Origin: Thiodiazotropha sp040793985
GTDB taxonomy: Bacteria; Pseudomonadota; Gammaproteobacteria; Chromatiales; Chromatiaceae
Direction of reading: 5' to 3'
NCBI GenBank assembly: GCA_040793985.1
Contig: JBFNJI010000024.1
Coordinates: 124,001 to 188,000 of the forward strand
DNA length: 64,000 nt
Under the pieces are notes generated by a model. That model had not been told where the DNA came from and did not search any database. It saw only the letters and a program-made list of their open reading frames with translations. How positions within the stretch are numbered: the stretch's first letter is position 1; the number at the start of each line of letters is the position of its first letter. This document shows, in pieces, positions 39,799-48,595 of the stretch. The position numbers and the translations under genes were made by a program.

Positions 39799-39927
39799 AG
39801 AGCCTCGTTACCCCTTGGCCGGCCAGGTCCGTCTGTTTGTTAAATTTATTAACCCTAAAAGCTGTTGGGACAATCCCTTATTGTATTCACCACTATCTGA
39901 GCTAATTTCAATCTTAAAGGATATCCC

Positions 39928-40179
39928 ATGTCGGAGGATAAGATGATCCATTATGATGCCAATGCCGTGGTTCATATCAACGAGTCTTTGTCGCAAGAAC
40001 AGATACATGATATTGAAAAAAGCCTCTCCGGTGTAAGTGGGATCGTGAGTGCCTGTGCCCACATCAAGACCCCGCATCTGATGGTGGTTGACTACGACCC
40101 GCAGACAATTCACTCCAGGGAACTGCTCTCGCACTTCTCCCGAAGCGGGGTACACGCATCACTGATCGGCGGTATTTAG
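39928..40179 (+). CDS. Small ferredoxin-fold (HMA-like) protein without CXXC
   Basis: The 83-residue product has the spacing of a heavy-metal-associated domain (beta-alpha-beta-beta-alpha-beta: AVVHINESLSQEQIHDIEKSL, then GIVSACAHIKTPHLMVVDYDP, then SRELLSHFSRSGVHASLIGG). The metal-binding CXXC loop is missing; only one Cys remains, so it is unlikely to bind copper by the usual mode. AAAGGATAT lies before the ATG at 39928. It may be a metallochaperone relative that has lost its site or a ligand-binding variant. It is divergent from the antiporter. Confidence 0.6.
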   Translation: MSEDKMIHYDANAVVHINESLSQEQIHDIEKSLSGVSGIVSACAHIKTPHLMVVDYDPQTIHSRELLSHFSRSGVHASLIGGI

Positions 40180-40203
40180 CACACTGTTGGCTACTGCCCT
40201 GGG

Positions 40204-40258
40204 GGAATCCTACGATTCCGCCGCCCCCTACCTAAACTGGATAATAACGGGGTTATTA
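40204..40258. promoter_or_regulatory. Two hairpins before the Cys-rich gene
   Basis: GGAATC (40204-40209) pairs with GATTCC (40214-40219), inside a GGG...CCC frame, and could end transcription of the HMA-like gene. A 17-base palindrome, TAATAAC-GGG-GTTATTA (40242-40258), lies 16 bases before the ATG at 40274 and could be an operator or leader hairpin. Confidence 0.35.
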
Positions 40259-40273
40259 CGATAACCTAGACAG

Positions 40274-40519
40274 ATGCATAGTCCCAGACGATTCAACATT
40301 CCACTGGAAATCCTGCTGGAAGCCAAGAAGTGCACCAAACATCACGCCTGTCTCACAGACAGGCAGTACAAGCTGTGCGGTATCCGTTTGACCTCCGAAA
40401 ATACTTCGAGAATGGTCTGCGGCAAAGACGGCAACTGTCCCTACAGCTCCCAGCTGGGTAAGGAACTGGTCTGTACCTGTCCGGTCAGACATGCAATTCA
40501 CAGCAAATACGGCGTCTGA
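40274..40519 (+). CDS. Small Cys-rich protein, 81 residues
   Basis: I do not recognise this family. The product is basic, soluble and has seven Cys in KKCTKHHACL, YKLCGIRL, VCGKDGNCPY and LVCTCPVRHAI, plus several His. Such a pattern suggests zinc or an iron-sulfur cluster. It starts MHSPRRFNIPLEILLEAKK. The gene overlaps none, ends 11 bases before the DUF2461 gene and lies on the same strand, so they may share a transcript. Coding probability is supported by the regular Cys pattern but not by a ribosome site. Confidence 0.55.
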   Translation: MHSPRRFNIPLEILLEAKKCTKHHACLTDRQYKLCGIRLTSENTSRMVCGKDGNCPYSSQLGKELVCTCPVRHAIHSKYGV

Positions 40520-40530
40520 ATTGGCTGCAG

Positions 40531-41220
40531 ATGGAGCGATTCAAGGGTTTCCCACAGCAGACACTCCCTTTTCTTCAAGCCTTGGCCGAGAACAACGATC
40601 GCGCCTGGTTTGCAGAGAATAAGCACCACTACGAATCCTACATCAGGGAGCCGGCGCTCGGCTTCATCGATGAAATGGTACCAAAGCTGGGCGGCATATC
40701 CGATCAGTTTCGCGCCGTCGCCAAGAAGACCGGCGGTTCGCTGATGCGGGTCTATCGCGACACCCGTTTCTCCAAGGACAAGCGGCCCTATAAGACCAAC
40801 ATCGGCATCCAATTCAGACACAATCTGGGCAAGGACGTACACGCCCCCGGCTTCTATCTCCATATCGAACCCGGCGACTGTTTCATCGGTGCGGGCATTT
40901 GGCACCCTGAAGCCAAGACCCTGGCGAAGATCAGAAACTTCATTACCGACAATCCTGCCGCCTGGCAGGCGGCGCTGAAGGAGGGGCCTTTCCGCAAGCA
41001 CTTTCAGCTGGCGGGGGATTCCCTGGTCAGGCCGCCGCGGGGCTATGCCGCCGATCACCCGCTGATCGAGGATCTGAAACGCAAGGATTTCATCGCCATC
41101 AGGGCCTTTGACCCTGATGAGATCCACAAGCCGTCGTTTTGCAACTTTGTCACCCGGGGCTTCAAGCAGACCGATTCGCTGATGCGCTATCTCTGCGCGG
41201 CGGTGGAGGTCAACTACTGA
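40531..41220 (+). CDS. DUF2461 family protein
   Basis: The 229-residue product matches the TIGR02453/DUF2461 family: it begins with RFKGFPQQTLPFLQALAENNDRAWFAENK and has the conserved RVYRDTRFSKDKRPYKTNIG and AGFYLHIEP-like (PGFYLHIEPGDCFIGAGIW) segments. The family is widespread in bacteria, and no biochemical role is established. There is no signal peptide. The composite repeat copy begins 28 bases after its stop. Confidence 0.85.
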   Translation: MERFKGFPQQTLPFLQALAENNDRAWFAENKHHYESYIREPALGFIDEMVPKLGGISDQFRAVAKKTGGSLMRVYRDTRFSKDKRPYKTNIGIQFRHNLGKDVHAPGFYLHIEPGDCFIGAGIWHPEAKTLAKIRNFITDNPAAWQAALKEGPFRKHFQLAGDSLVRPPRGYAADHPLIEDLKRKDFIAIRAFDPDEIHKPSFCNFVTRGFKQTDSLMRYLCAAVEVNY

Positions 41221-41247
41221 TGTTCCATAGCCGCATTGTTAAAAAGT

Positions 41248-41395
41248 CCGCAAATGAACGCTAATAAACGCAAATGTTTCTCCTGTTCCCACGCTGCCGC
41301 GTGGGAAACACGGAATATCTTGTGTAGGGTGCGGCTTGCCGCACAGTTATACCCCTGATCATGAAACCATTTGGTGCGGCAAGCCGCACCCTACA
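41248..41395. repeat. Composite palindromic repeat, copy A
   Basis: Three modules follow each other. A CGCAAATGAACGC arm (41248-41276) is the left outer arm. An 8-bp hairpin TTCCCACG/CGTGGGAA (41286-41307) comes next. Finally a perfect 22-bp inverted repeat, TGTAGGGTGCGGCTTGCCGCAC, at 41323-41344 and its complement at 41374-41395, encloses a 29-base spacer. All three modules recur at 49674-49894. This copy lacks the right outer arm. It looks like a REP/MITE-type non-coding element. Confidence 0.8.
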
Positions 41396-41411
41396 TTCTA
41401 TTCAACCTAAT

Positions 41412-41432
41412 TGGTGGGGCAGGGCCCCACCA
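41412..41432 (-). terminator. Hairpin after the GTPase gene
   Basis: TGGTGGGGC (41412-41420) pairs perfectly with GCCCCACCA (41424-41432), loop AGG, starting six bases after the GTPase stop on the minus strand. There is no T-run, so terminator activity is uncertain; it adjoins repeat copy A. Confidence 0.45.
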
Positions 41433-41437
41433 TATGT

Positions 41438-42799
41438 CTAAGCCCTCAGCCTTTGCCGGATGTCCTCCCTGGCCTGCTCCAGGATGGAGTCCTTGTCCAC
41501 CGACTCGAGGATCTGCTGCACGATGGTCTTGGGTCCGCCGCTGCCCCATGAGCGGCCCTGGGCGAAGTAGCGTTGCGCCGCCTTGCCGACGATATAGGTG
41601 GTGTAGTAGCCCATCGCCCCCTGGGCCGCGGCCGTCACCAGGGTCGAGAGGCCCGCACTGCCCGCCTTGAGGGCGCTGGCGGCCAGATTCACCGTCCATA
41701 CGGTTGCCATCAGCAACGCCATCTGCGCACCGATGGTCTTGATCAGCTCTCCCGCCTCGCCCCGGGACACCGACATGCCATAGACACGAGCCAGGTGCAT
41801 GACCATCGAGGCATCCAGGGCAAGGGCCGCCACCAGGTCGGCCAGCGGAATCGGATTCAGTGCCACCGCCACGCCCTTGCCCAGGCAGTAACCCCCGATC
41901 ACCCGCTCCGCCACCTCCTGACGCACGGTGACGATGCGACTCGCCACTTCGTCGCTGAGTTCTCCGGCGAAGAGGCTGGCATTGAGGGCGGAGAGTGTCA
42001 TGCCCTCCTTTTCTATCAGCTGCCAAAGACTGCTTGCGAGCTGGCTCACATCGGGCTCCGGCCGCTTGCGGATCTCACGTTCCCGACCTGTCTCGTCACT
42101 CTGCAGATAGATGCGCTCCGCCGGATCGGCAGCAGCGGTCACGATATAGGCGGGTGAAACCAGCTCCCGCAGCTTCTGCTGCAGACTGGAGAGCAGCTGT
42201 GACAACTCCTCCGCAGTGTAGCGGTCGGATTTGTTGAGTATCAGCAGGATCGGACGATTGCGCTGATGCAGTGTTCTAATCGCATCCAATTCAGTCTGGG
42301 TCAGGTCGCCATCCACCACGAACAGCACCAGATCGGCACGACCCGCCACATCCTCGGCCATCCTCTCCCGTACCTCGCCGCTTACCTCGTTGATACCCGG
42401 GGTATCGATCAGATAGACGCCACCGACCTCCACCTCTTGCCAAGGCGCCATCTCGCTGTGGCGCGTCTCACCGTGGAGGGCGCTGACCGCGAAACGCGCC
42501 TCCCCCAGCAGGGCATTCAAGAGTGCCGACTTGCCCACGCTGACCCGACCGAAGACGGCGATATGGAGATGGCCGTGTTCGAGCTTATCGAGCATTGCCT
42601 CGACCTGCATGAAGTCGTCCTTGAGGCTGTCGCGAACGCTATCCGGCAGGCGCTCATCCTCCAGCAGTTCACGCAGGTTCTCCCGCGCTAAATGGAGATG
42701 ACCTTCATCCATCGCATTGTCGCCGGCATCACTCCTTTCTTCTGAACTCTTCCACAGCCAGGCGGGCAAAATATTTTGCACGGCCTTCCAGATCTCCAC
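41438..42799 (-). CDS. Membrane-associated GTPase with DUF697-like C-terminus (second of pair)
   Basis: The 453-residue product starts with GTG at 42799, which has a strong GAGGAGG seven bases before it although it lies inside the end of the upstream gene (71-base overlap). GTPase motifs are G1 FGRVSVGKSALLNAL, G3 LIDTPGINEV and G4 LILNKSD, the Era/YihA-type superfamily. The C-terminal half (about 260-430) holds hydrophobic segments ending in a DUF697-like region (GYCLGKGVAVALNPIPLADL). The family is often annotated YcjF/DUF697 or as a dynamin-like small GTPase, and function is unknown. An alternative ATG at 42712 lacks a ribosome site. Confidence 0.82.
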   Translation of the reverse strand: MEIWKAVQNILPAWLWKSSEERSDAGDNAMDEGHLHLARENLRELLEDERLPDSVRDSLKDDFMQVEAMLDKLEHGHLHIAVFGRVSVGKSALLNALLGEARFAVSALHGETRHSEMAPWQEVEVGGVYLIDTPGINEVSGEVRERMAEDVAGRADLVLFVVDGDLTQTELDAIRTLHQRNRPILLILNKSDRYTAEELSQLLSSLQQKLRELVSPAYIVTAAADPAERIYLQSDETGREREIRKRPEPDVSQLASSLWQLIEKEGMTLSALNASLFAGELSDEVASRIVTVRQEVAERVIGGYCLGKGVAVALNPIPLADLVAALALDASMVMHLARVYGMSVSRGEAGELIKTIGAQMALLMATVWTVNLAASALKAGSAGLSTLVTAAAQGAMGYYTTYIVGKAAQRYFAQGRSWGSGGPKTIVQQILESVDKDSILEQAREDIRQRLRA

Positions 42800-44225
42800 T
42801 CATAACCTCCTCGAAATAGTCCAGCGCCTGATGGGTCTGGAGCGCACCGCTCTCCTCAAGGGTCTTCAAGACGGCCTTGCCCAAACCTTCAAAGATCAAA
42901 CCGTAGGCGACGGCATGCATCAATCCTCCAGTTACCGTTCCCACCCCGGGAAAGGCCTTCAGTACATTGCCGCTCATGGCCAGCACCAGGGTCATGCGTT
43001 TGCCCAGATTCTGACTGGCGAGGTCGATGAAATGTTCAACATCGACCTGTTTGGCCTTGACCTCATACAGCGCGGCAAGGGTCTTTACCATTTTCACCCC
43101 CAGGTAGCCCTGGATCAGAACATCGGTACCCGGGCTGACCGCCGCCACCGCGCCCAGCATCGCCTTGCCGGTGTACTCTCTAACCAGCTTCTCCCCCTGC
43201 TTTCGGCGATGCGCCTGGGTCGCCAGGTGAAGCTTCTCTCCGCCCAGGCGCACCAGGCTCTCATCCCGTTGCGCATCGAGCCGTTCCCGTTCCATTTCAA
43301 TACGTCTCTCGATCGCGGTCATCAATCCATCGACACGCGCTTCTCTGTCGCGCTCCTCGCGGCGCTCACCGCCTGAGGCGTCGATACGGATGATCTCCTC
43401 CTTGCCCCCCGCCTGAACAGGGACGACCTCGATTCCCGGCAGGGTTTCACGAAGCCGGTTCAGGATTGCTTCGAGGTCCTGGTCGCTATAGCGGTCCTGC
43501 TTGTTCAAGGCCAGAATCAATGGCCGTTCCAGGGATTGCAGTTCAACCAGTTCACGGTATTGATCCCGGGTCAGTTCACCCTCGCAGACATAGATCACCA
43601 GATGGGCGCGTCGCGCCTCTTCGCGGGCGATGCGCACATGTTCGGGATTGATGTCGAGGATACCCGGTGCATCGGTCAGGCGTAGATCCACGGCATCTCC
43701 GTAGCGGTAGTGGGCAATATCCCGGGTGGTGCCGGCTCGCACATCGATCTCTATGCCCTCGACGCCGGTAAGCGCCTTGATCAGCGCACTCTTACCCGCG
43801 GAGACCGTACCGAAGAAGACCACATAGAATGTCAACTGGTCCCGTCGCCGCTCGAGCTCCTGTAGCTCCTTAGTCGCCGCCGAGGTGTCAACCCCCTTGG
43901 CATTCGCATCTGCCAACGCTTCTGCGAATGCCTCCCTGTCCCTCGGCAACGAGGGCCCCAGCTTGGGATCGGCTTTTTTTCGCTTTGGCTTTCGCAGCAG
44001 AAACCAACTCAGGAGCGCTACCAGCAGAGCAAAACCGAACAACCCGATGACGTAGACAACAAGCAGCACCGGGGAGAGCTGATCGAGGATCTGCCACACA
44101 CTGAGCGCGGATTCGGTCAGCTGCAACACCAGCAGCAGCGCCAGCAGGGCGAGAAACAGCAGTGCGACCAGCAGGATCAGGCGTAACAGACGCTTTTGCG
44201 TTGGGGGAAGCTGCTGCTCTGTCAT
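42729..44225 (-). CDS. Membrane-anchored GTPase with DUF697-like C-terminus (first of pair)
   Basis: The ATG at 44225 gives 498 residues starting MTEQQLPPTQKR; the frame is open to 44312 but the extra residues do not look like protein. Two membrane helices (about 17-38 and 50-75) are followed by a basic stretch, then G1 FGTVSAGKSALIKAL, G3 TDAPGILD and G4 ALNKQD. A C-terminal hydrophobic region (GKAMLGAVAAVSPGTDVLIQGYLG) matches DUF697. It is paralogous in layout to the following gene, and the two are coupled by overlap. They are probably membrane-remodelling or stress-type GTPases, an inference from family only. Confidence 0.82.
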   Translation of the reverse strand: MTEQQLPPTQKRLLRLILLVALLFLALLALLLVLQLTESALSVWQILDQLSPVLLVVYVIGLFGFALLVALLSWFLLRKPKRKKADPKLGPSLPRDREAFAEALADANAKGVDTSAATKELQELERRRDQLTFYVVFFGTVSAGKSALIKALTGVEGIEIDVRAGTTRDIAHYRYGDAVDLRLTDAPGILDINPEHVRIAREEARRAHLVIYVCEGELTRDQYRELVELQSLERPLILALNKQDRYSDQDLEAILNRLRETLPGIEVVPVQAGGKEEIIRIDASGGERREERDREARVDGLMTAIERRIEMERERLDAQRDESLVRLGGEKLHLATQAHRRKQGEKLVREYTGKAMLGAVAAVSPGTDVLIQGYLGVKMVKTLAALYEVKAKQVDVEHFIDLASQNLGKRMTLVLAMSGNVLKAFPGVGTVTGGLMHAVAYGLIFEGLGKAVLKTLEESGALQTHQALDYFEEVMSGDLEGRAKYFARLAVEEFRRKE

Positions 44226-44314
44226 CGGCGTGGACGATTGCGAAACTCTTGCGACATAGTCATGATCAAAGAGAATACGGTAGAAACAGAAGCTAAGCCA
44301 CCCAGGAAACAACG

Positions 44315-44665
44315 ATGATTCATCTCCCCAAAGCGCGAAATGCCTGGAACAGTCCGGGATTCGATCAGGTACTGAAGGCTGAACTGGAGGCGAGCGATGC
44401 CGAACAACTACCCCTGCAACAGGGACTCTCCCTAAGCAGCATGGTCAGTCCTGAGCCCTTCAAGGTGATAGTTATCGACAGTGTGGAGAATGCGGCGGTG
44501 ATTCGCAGCCGGGTCTCCATCATTTATGCCGGGATCATTGCCGGCTGCAGTTGCGCCGATGATCCCACCCCGCAGGATAGCGTAACGGAGTGCTGCGAAT
44601 TGCAGTTGGAGATTGACAGGGAAACCGCTGCCACAAAGGTGACACTAGCAGATACCGGCACCTGA
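44315..44665 (+). CDS. Unknown protein with C-terminal Cys cluster, 116 residues
   Basis: I do not recognise a named family. The start ATG at 44315 has AGGAAAC upstream. Residues 1-~30 include MIHLPKARNAWNSPGFDQVLK; the rest is beta-rich with IIAGCSCADDPTPQDS and TECCELQLEID, four Cys in CxC and CC pairs, suggesting a metal or redox site. It is divergent from the GTPase pair (89-base gap). Good codon structure and the conserved-looking Cys motifs argue for a real gene. Confidence 0.55.
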   Translation: MIHLPKARNAWNSPGFDQVLKAELEASDAEQLPLQQGLSLSSMVSPEPFKVIVIDSVENAAVIRSRVSIIYAGIIAGCSCADDPTPQDSVTECCELQLEIDRETAATKVTLADTGT

Positions 44666-44705
44666 TCCGCTCAGGGTCTGAAGCATGTCGACTGAGCATC
44701 GACTG

Positions 44706-47060
44706 TCAATCATCGTAGTCTGCCTGTATGTAATCCGCGGCATCCGACCAGTGCAGACTGATCTGACCGAATCGTTCCACTCTCGGCAATATGATCTTGG
44801 CATGCAGCGAATGGACCTGGAGCGCGATCTCCTCGATCTTTTCGTGGCTGGTCTGCATCAGGGAGACATGCGGGCGCACACCATCGGCCTTCAAATAGGC
44901 GAGTACTTTGTAGGCTGTCTCATTGCATGCGAAGTTACCCAGCAGACTTGTAATACCCATGGCGGAGAGCTCGCCCAGAAAGTGTCGTGCCTGTTTCAGA
45001 TTCGATGCCAGCGCCGGGAGATTGAACTCCACCATCAAACCGGTGCCAACCAGCTGGAGACTGCGCAATTCGGACTTTATGAATTCGAGAATCTTCTCAT
45101 CATTGGTTGCTTTCGTGGTGAGGCGGAAAATAATTTGGGTTTTATCCCCCTGCCGGGCATTGTCCCCCAACCTCTTGATCGCGTTCTTGCAGATATATTC
45201 GTCGAAGCTATCGCTTAACCCGTGCCGCTCCGCGGTAACATAGATGTCGTCGGAGATCAGCACGATATCGGTCGCCGGTGCAGGAATCGGCATCAGCTCC
45301 CTTATCTCTTTGCCAAAATCGCCGGATGCCATGAAGCGCTGTTCAATGAATTCGATCAAACCAGTCTGCAGCGCAGTCGTAAATTGGTGTTTCTGAAAAT
45401 CGTCGGTTTGCGGTTTATCGGCTTCGGGCTTGTCACTCAACTCCTGGTAGCGCAGATAATCCGCCTTCTCACTTCGATATGCCTGCAGGGCAGCTGTCTC
45501 CGCATGGGAGAGGTGTATATAGGCACTCAGCGGATCACCACCAATCAACTCCAAACCGACACCGAAGCCCTGCCCATCCTGGGACGCCCCGTCTACGTCA
45601 AGGGCCTCCGTGAGTTGTTCACAGAGTGATCTGACAAGCGCCTCAACTTCCTCCTCACCCTTGCGTTGAACCAGCACACCCAGGCTGTGTTCGTCTGTTC
45701 TGGCAATAAAGTCACGCTTGTCGAAGAGCGCTCCAACCAGGTCGGCGATATCCAATAACAGAGTATTGAGTTCATCGGTGTCTATGTCGTTGGAGTTATT
45801 CTCCGGGTCAGCGAGTGTGACGGTAAAGAGTGCGCAAATCGCGTCCTTACTGCGCATCTCATGGCTACCCAGGTCGAGTTGCTGTAACAATTGCCTTCGG
45901 TTGTGCAGGCCTGTCGTCTGATCGATATGGCCCTGTATCCCTGCGGCAAATAAGGTCTTCGCTCTGTTGATACGGGTTTTCACCGTCGCCAGCAGATGCT
46001 GCGGTCTCACCGGTTTGGTGAGAAAGTCATCCGCACCCGAGTGCAGTGCCAACAGCTTTTTATCCAGGTCGTCCTCGCCGGAGAGAAATACAATGGGGAT
46101 GGTCAAGGCATCTTCCCTTTGGCGGATGACTTGAGTGAGTTCGATACCGTTGGCACCTGGCATATAGAGATCCATGAGGATAAGGTCGGGTTGAAAACGC
46201 TCTACGGCTTGCATCACATTCAGCGGATCGGTAATGGCCAGGGTCTCCAATGAGCCCTTGCGCAGCAGGGCGCTTGCGAATTGAGCCTGTGACTCATCAT
46301 CCTCGACGATCAGAACCCGGTGGTGGGGCTGCACTTCCGGCGAGATGATCTGCTTGATACTCAACATCAGATCGTTGATGTTGATCGGCTTCGAGAAACA
46401 TTGGGTGGCACCTGTTCGCAATACCTCCAGGCGGATTTCGATATCGCATTGATTGGAGAGAAAGATCAGCTCCGGACGCCGTTTTTTCTGCGCACGCAAC
46501 GTATCCAGGAGCTGATTGACTTCGCCCATCTGCTGCATGTACTCGGTTTCCACGATCAACACCCTTACCCTATCACCGACCAATGCGGTGCGAAGATTCT
46601 CGACACTGTGGATACTGAGAACCCGCCATCCGTTTTTCTGTATGGCTTCTATGACCTGAGCCTCAGGCCGATTCTCGGGATAGAGATATATCACCTCGAA
46701 AGATGTGGCTACCACTGACCCGGTACCGTCGGTTGCCTGGGTGGCGGCTACTGCAGCCTTGAGCTCGCCGAGGCGTTGATTGAGGCGACCTATCTCCTCC
46801 GAATCGGGTTGGGCGTTTTCCGTGTAGATATCGTTGATCGCCCGGTCGATCAGCTGAGTGAGCTTGTTGATATTGACCAGGCCAGCCTGTCGGCTTTTTC
46901 TGTTCAATTCATGGAGATGGCGTAACACCGACCTGACACCTGATCCGTTCCACATGCCCGAAGGCAATACGGGCCAGTTGACCTCGATATTGGCGAGGAT
47001 TTCAGGGAGCTGTTGCTGCAGAAGCCGATTGTGTGAGTCCCCGGTTGTCTTCATCTTCAT
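44706..47060 (-). CDS. Large REC-containing protein with degenerate GGDEF and EAL domains
   Basis: The 784-residue protein has, in order: an N-terminal helical region (about 1-110, possibly Hpt-like), a receiver-like domain without a clear acceptor Asp (about 120-240), a full receiver (about 245-365) with EDDES, Asp in LMDLYMPG and Lys in LTKPVRPQ, a degenerate GGDEF domain (about 380-520; no GGDEF signature, DEHSLGVLV instead) and a degenerate EAL-like domain (about 560-784; no EAL or DDFG motifs). The enzymatic residues are missing, so it is likely a c-di-GMP receptor or scaffold rather than an enzyme, comparable in concept to FimX or LapD-type proteins. Alternative start ATG six bases in. 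Confidence 0.8.
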   Translation of the reverse strand: MKMKTTGDSHNRLLQQQLPEILANIEVNWPVLPSGMWNGSGVRSVLRHLHELNRKSRQAGLVNINKLTQLIDRAINDIYTENAQPDSEEIGRLNQRLGELKAAVAATQATDGTGSVVATSFEVIYLYPENRPEAQVIEAIQKNGWRVLSIHSVENLRTALVGDRVRVLIVETEYMQQMGEVNQLLDTLRAQKKRRPELIFLSNQCDIEIRLEVLRTGATQCFSKPININDLMLSIKQIISPEVQPHHRVLIVEDDESQAQFASALLRKGSLETLAITDPLNVMQAVERFQPDLILMDLYMPGANGIELTQVIRQREDALTIPIVFLSGEDDLDKKLLALHSGADDFLTKPVRPQHLLATVKTRINRAKTLFAAGIQGHIDQTTGLHNRRQLLQQLDLGSHEMRSKDAICALFTVTLADPENNSNDIDTDELNTLLLDIADLVGALFDKRDFIARTDEHSLGVLVQRKGEEEVEALVRSLCEQLTEALDVDGASQDGQGFGVGLELIGGDPLSAYIHLSHAETAALQAYRSEKADYLRYQELSDKPEADKPQTDDFQKHQFTTALQTGLIEFIEQRFMASGDFGKEIRELMPIPAPATDIVLISDDIYVTAERHGLSDSFDEYICKNAIKRLGDNARQGDKTQIIFRLTTKATNDEKILEFIKSELRSLQLVGTGLMVEFNLPALASNLKQARHFLGELSAMGITSLLGNFACNETAYKVLAYLKADGVRPHVSLMQTSHEKIEEIALQVHSLHAKIILPRVERFGQISLHWSDAADYIQADYDD

Positions 47061-47323
47061 CTGCCCGGATGGCGTTTGCTAAAACCCGCTCGCTTCATCA
47101 CTGATGCGCAATCTAAAACCACTATTAAATTACGGCTATTATATGATTATCTGAAGTTTTTTCTACACTCAACTGAAAAATATAGAAAAAATAAAAACAA
47201 ACATCAATCCTCTCTATTCCATTGGTGATATAAACATACTATTTTCATCAACTATTTTTATAGAAAGCAGGGATGAGAATTATTTCTATTTTTATTCCCA
47301 ATTACCCGATTGAGTAGGCCGAC
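47061..47323. other. AT-rich leader region of dsrA
   Basis: This 263-base gap is strongly AT-rich (47100-47300) and separates dsrA from the divergent REC/GGDEF/EAL gene. Several TATAAT-like strings occur, but none has a well-spaced -35, so I do not call a single promoter. Regulation of dsrAB in sulfur oxidisers is not resolved by sequence here. Confidence 0.35.
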
Positions 47324-48568
47324 ATGAATAAGCACCAGACACCTATGCTTGACCAGCTTGAGAGTGGCGAGTGGCCCAGTTTCATCAGTGGCATAAAACG
47401 CTTGCGCGACCATCACGAGGATCGACGTATTCGCGATACAAACAATGACCTGCTCGGGCAGTTGGAGCACTCCTACGAAACCATCAAGGGTTACTGGAAA
47501 GGCGGGACTGTGAGTGTCTATGGTTATGGCGGCGGGATCATACCCCGCTTTTCGGAAATCGGGGAGCTGTTCCCCAAATCAAGGGAGTTCCACACCCTGC
47601 GGGTTCAACCCCCCGCTGGCAACTACTACACCACCGACTGCCTGAGACAACTGGCGGACAGCTGGGAGAAGTGGGGCTCGGGCCTGGTCACCTTTCATGG
47701 CCAGACAGGCAACATCATGTTCATTGGCGCCACCACAGAGAACACCCAGCACTTTTTCAACGAGATCAACGACTACGGATTCGATCTTGGCGGGGCCGGT
47801 CCCTGTGTCAGAACGGCGCAATCCTGCGTTGGTTCAGGCCGCTGCGAACAGTCCTGCACCAATGAACACGACATTCACCGCAGGCTGGTCAACAATTTTC
47901 TCGACGAGATGCACCGCCCCGCCCTTCCCTATAAATTCAAATTTAAGATCTCTGGTTGCCCCAATGACTGCATGAACGCCATTGAGCGGGCTGACTTTGC
48001 CGTGATCGGCACCTGGCGCGACGAGATGCAGGTGGATCAGGAGGCGGTCAGGGAGTATGTCGCCGTGAAAGGGCGCAGCTACCTGGTAGACAACGTCATC
48101 TCCCGTTGCCCGACCCACGCCCTGTCGTTGAACGAGGACGATACCCTGAGTGTGGACAACCGCAACTGCGTACGCTGCATGCACTGCCTGAATGTGATGC
48201 CGAAGGCCCTATCACCGGGGAAAGACAGAGGCATAAGCATACTTATCGGCGGCAAGCGCACGCTGAAGATAGGCGATCGCTTCGGCACTGTCATCGTACC
48301 CTTCATGAAGGTGGAGAATGAAGAGGATTATGAGCGCCTGGTGGAACTCGCGGAAGAGGTGATCGATTTCTTCGCCGAGAACGCCCTTGAGCACGAACGC
48401 ATTGGAGAGATGATCGAGCGCATCGGCATGGTCAACTTTCTCGAAGCGATGAACATCGAAATGGATCCCAACATGATTGTTCATCCTCGAGAGAACTCCT
48501 ATGTCAGAACCGACAACTGGGAGCAAGAAGCCACGAAGTGGATTGAGCGTAGAAACAGTGCGGCTTAA
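47324..48568 (+). CDS. dsrA: Dissimilatory sulfite reductase alpha subunit
   Basis: DsrA forms the alpha2beta2 siroheme enzyme with DsrB. The 414-residue product starts with TPMLDQLESGEWPSF, as in rDsr proteins. The siroheme-[4Fe-4S] cysteines are in CVGSGRC near residue 168 and SGCPNDC near 211-215. The inserted ferredoxin domain has the earlier Cys in SRCPTHA and the CX2CX2C of NCVRCMHC near 282-288. In sulfur-oxidising gammaproteobacteria the enzyme runs in reverse, oxidising stored sulfur to sulfite. The subtype is inferred from context, not tree-tested. dsrB follows after 27 bases. Confidence 0.96.
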   Translation: MNKHQTPMLDQLESGEWPSFISGIKRLRDHHEDRRIRDTNNDLLGQLEHSYETIKGYWKGGTVSVYGYGGGIIPRFSEIGELFPKSREFHTLRVQPPAGNYYTTDCLRQLADSWEKWGSGLVTFHGQTGNIMFIGATTENTQHFFNEINDYGFDLGGAGPCVRTAQSCVGSGRCEQSCTNEHDIHRRLVNNFLDEMHRPALPYKFKFKISGCPNDCMNAIERADFAVIGTWRDEMQVDQEAVREYVAVKGRSYLVDNVISRCPTHALSLNEDDTLSVDNRNCVRCMHCLNVMPKALSPGKDRGISILIGGKRTLKIGDRFGTVIVPFMKVENEEDYERLVELAEEVIDFFAENALEHERIGEMIERIGMVNFLEAMNIEMDPNMIVHPRENSYVRTDNWEQEATKWIERRNSAA

Positions 48569-48595
48569 GCCCTGTACACAATAGGAGTCGATTCG

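Noticed and set aside
41323..41395. CRISPR or tRNA-like structure in the palindromic repeat
   Set aside because: There is one inverted pair rather than regularly spaced direct repeats, and no tRNA arms or anticodon.
42266..42691. Plus-strand frame of 141 residues inside the GTPase gene
   Set aside because: It is the complement of the GTPase frame, which has all G motifs.
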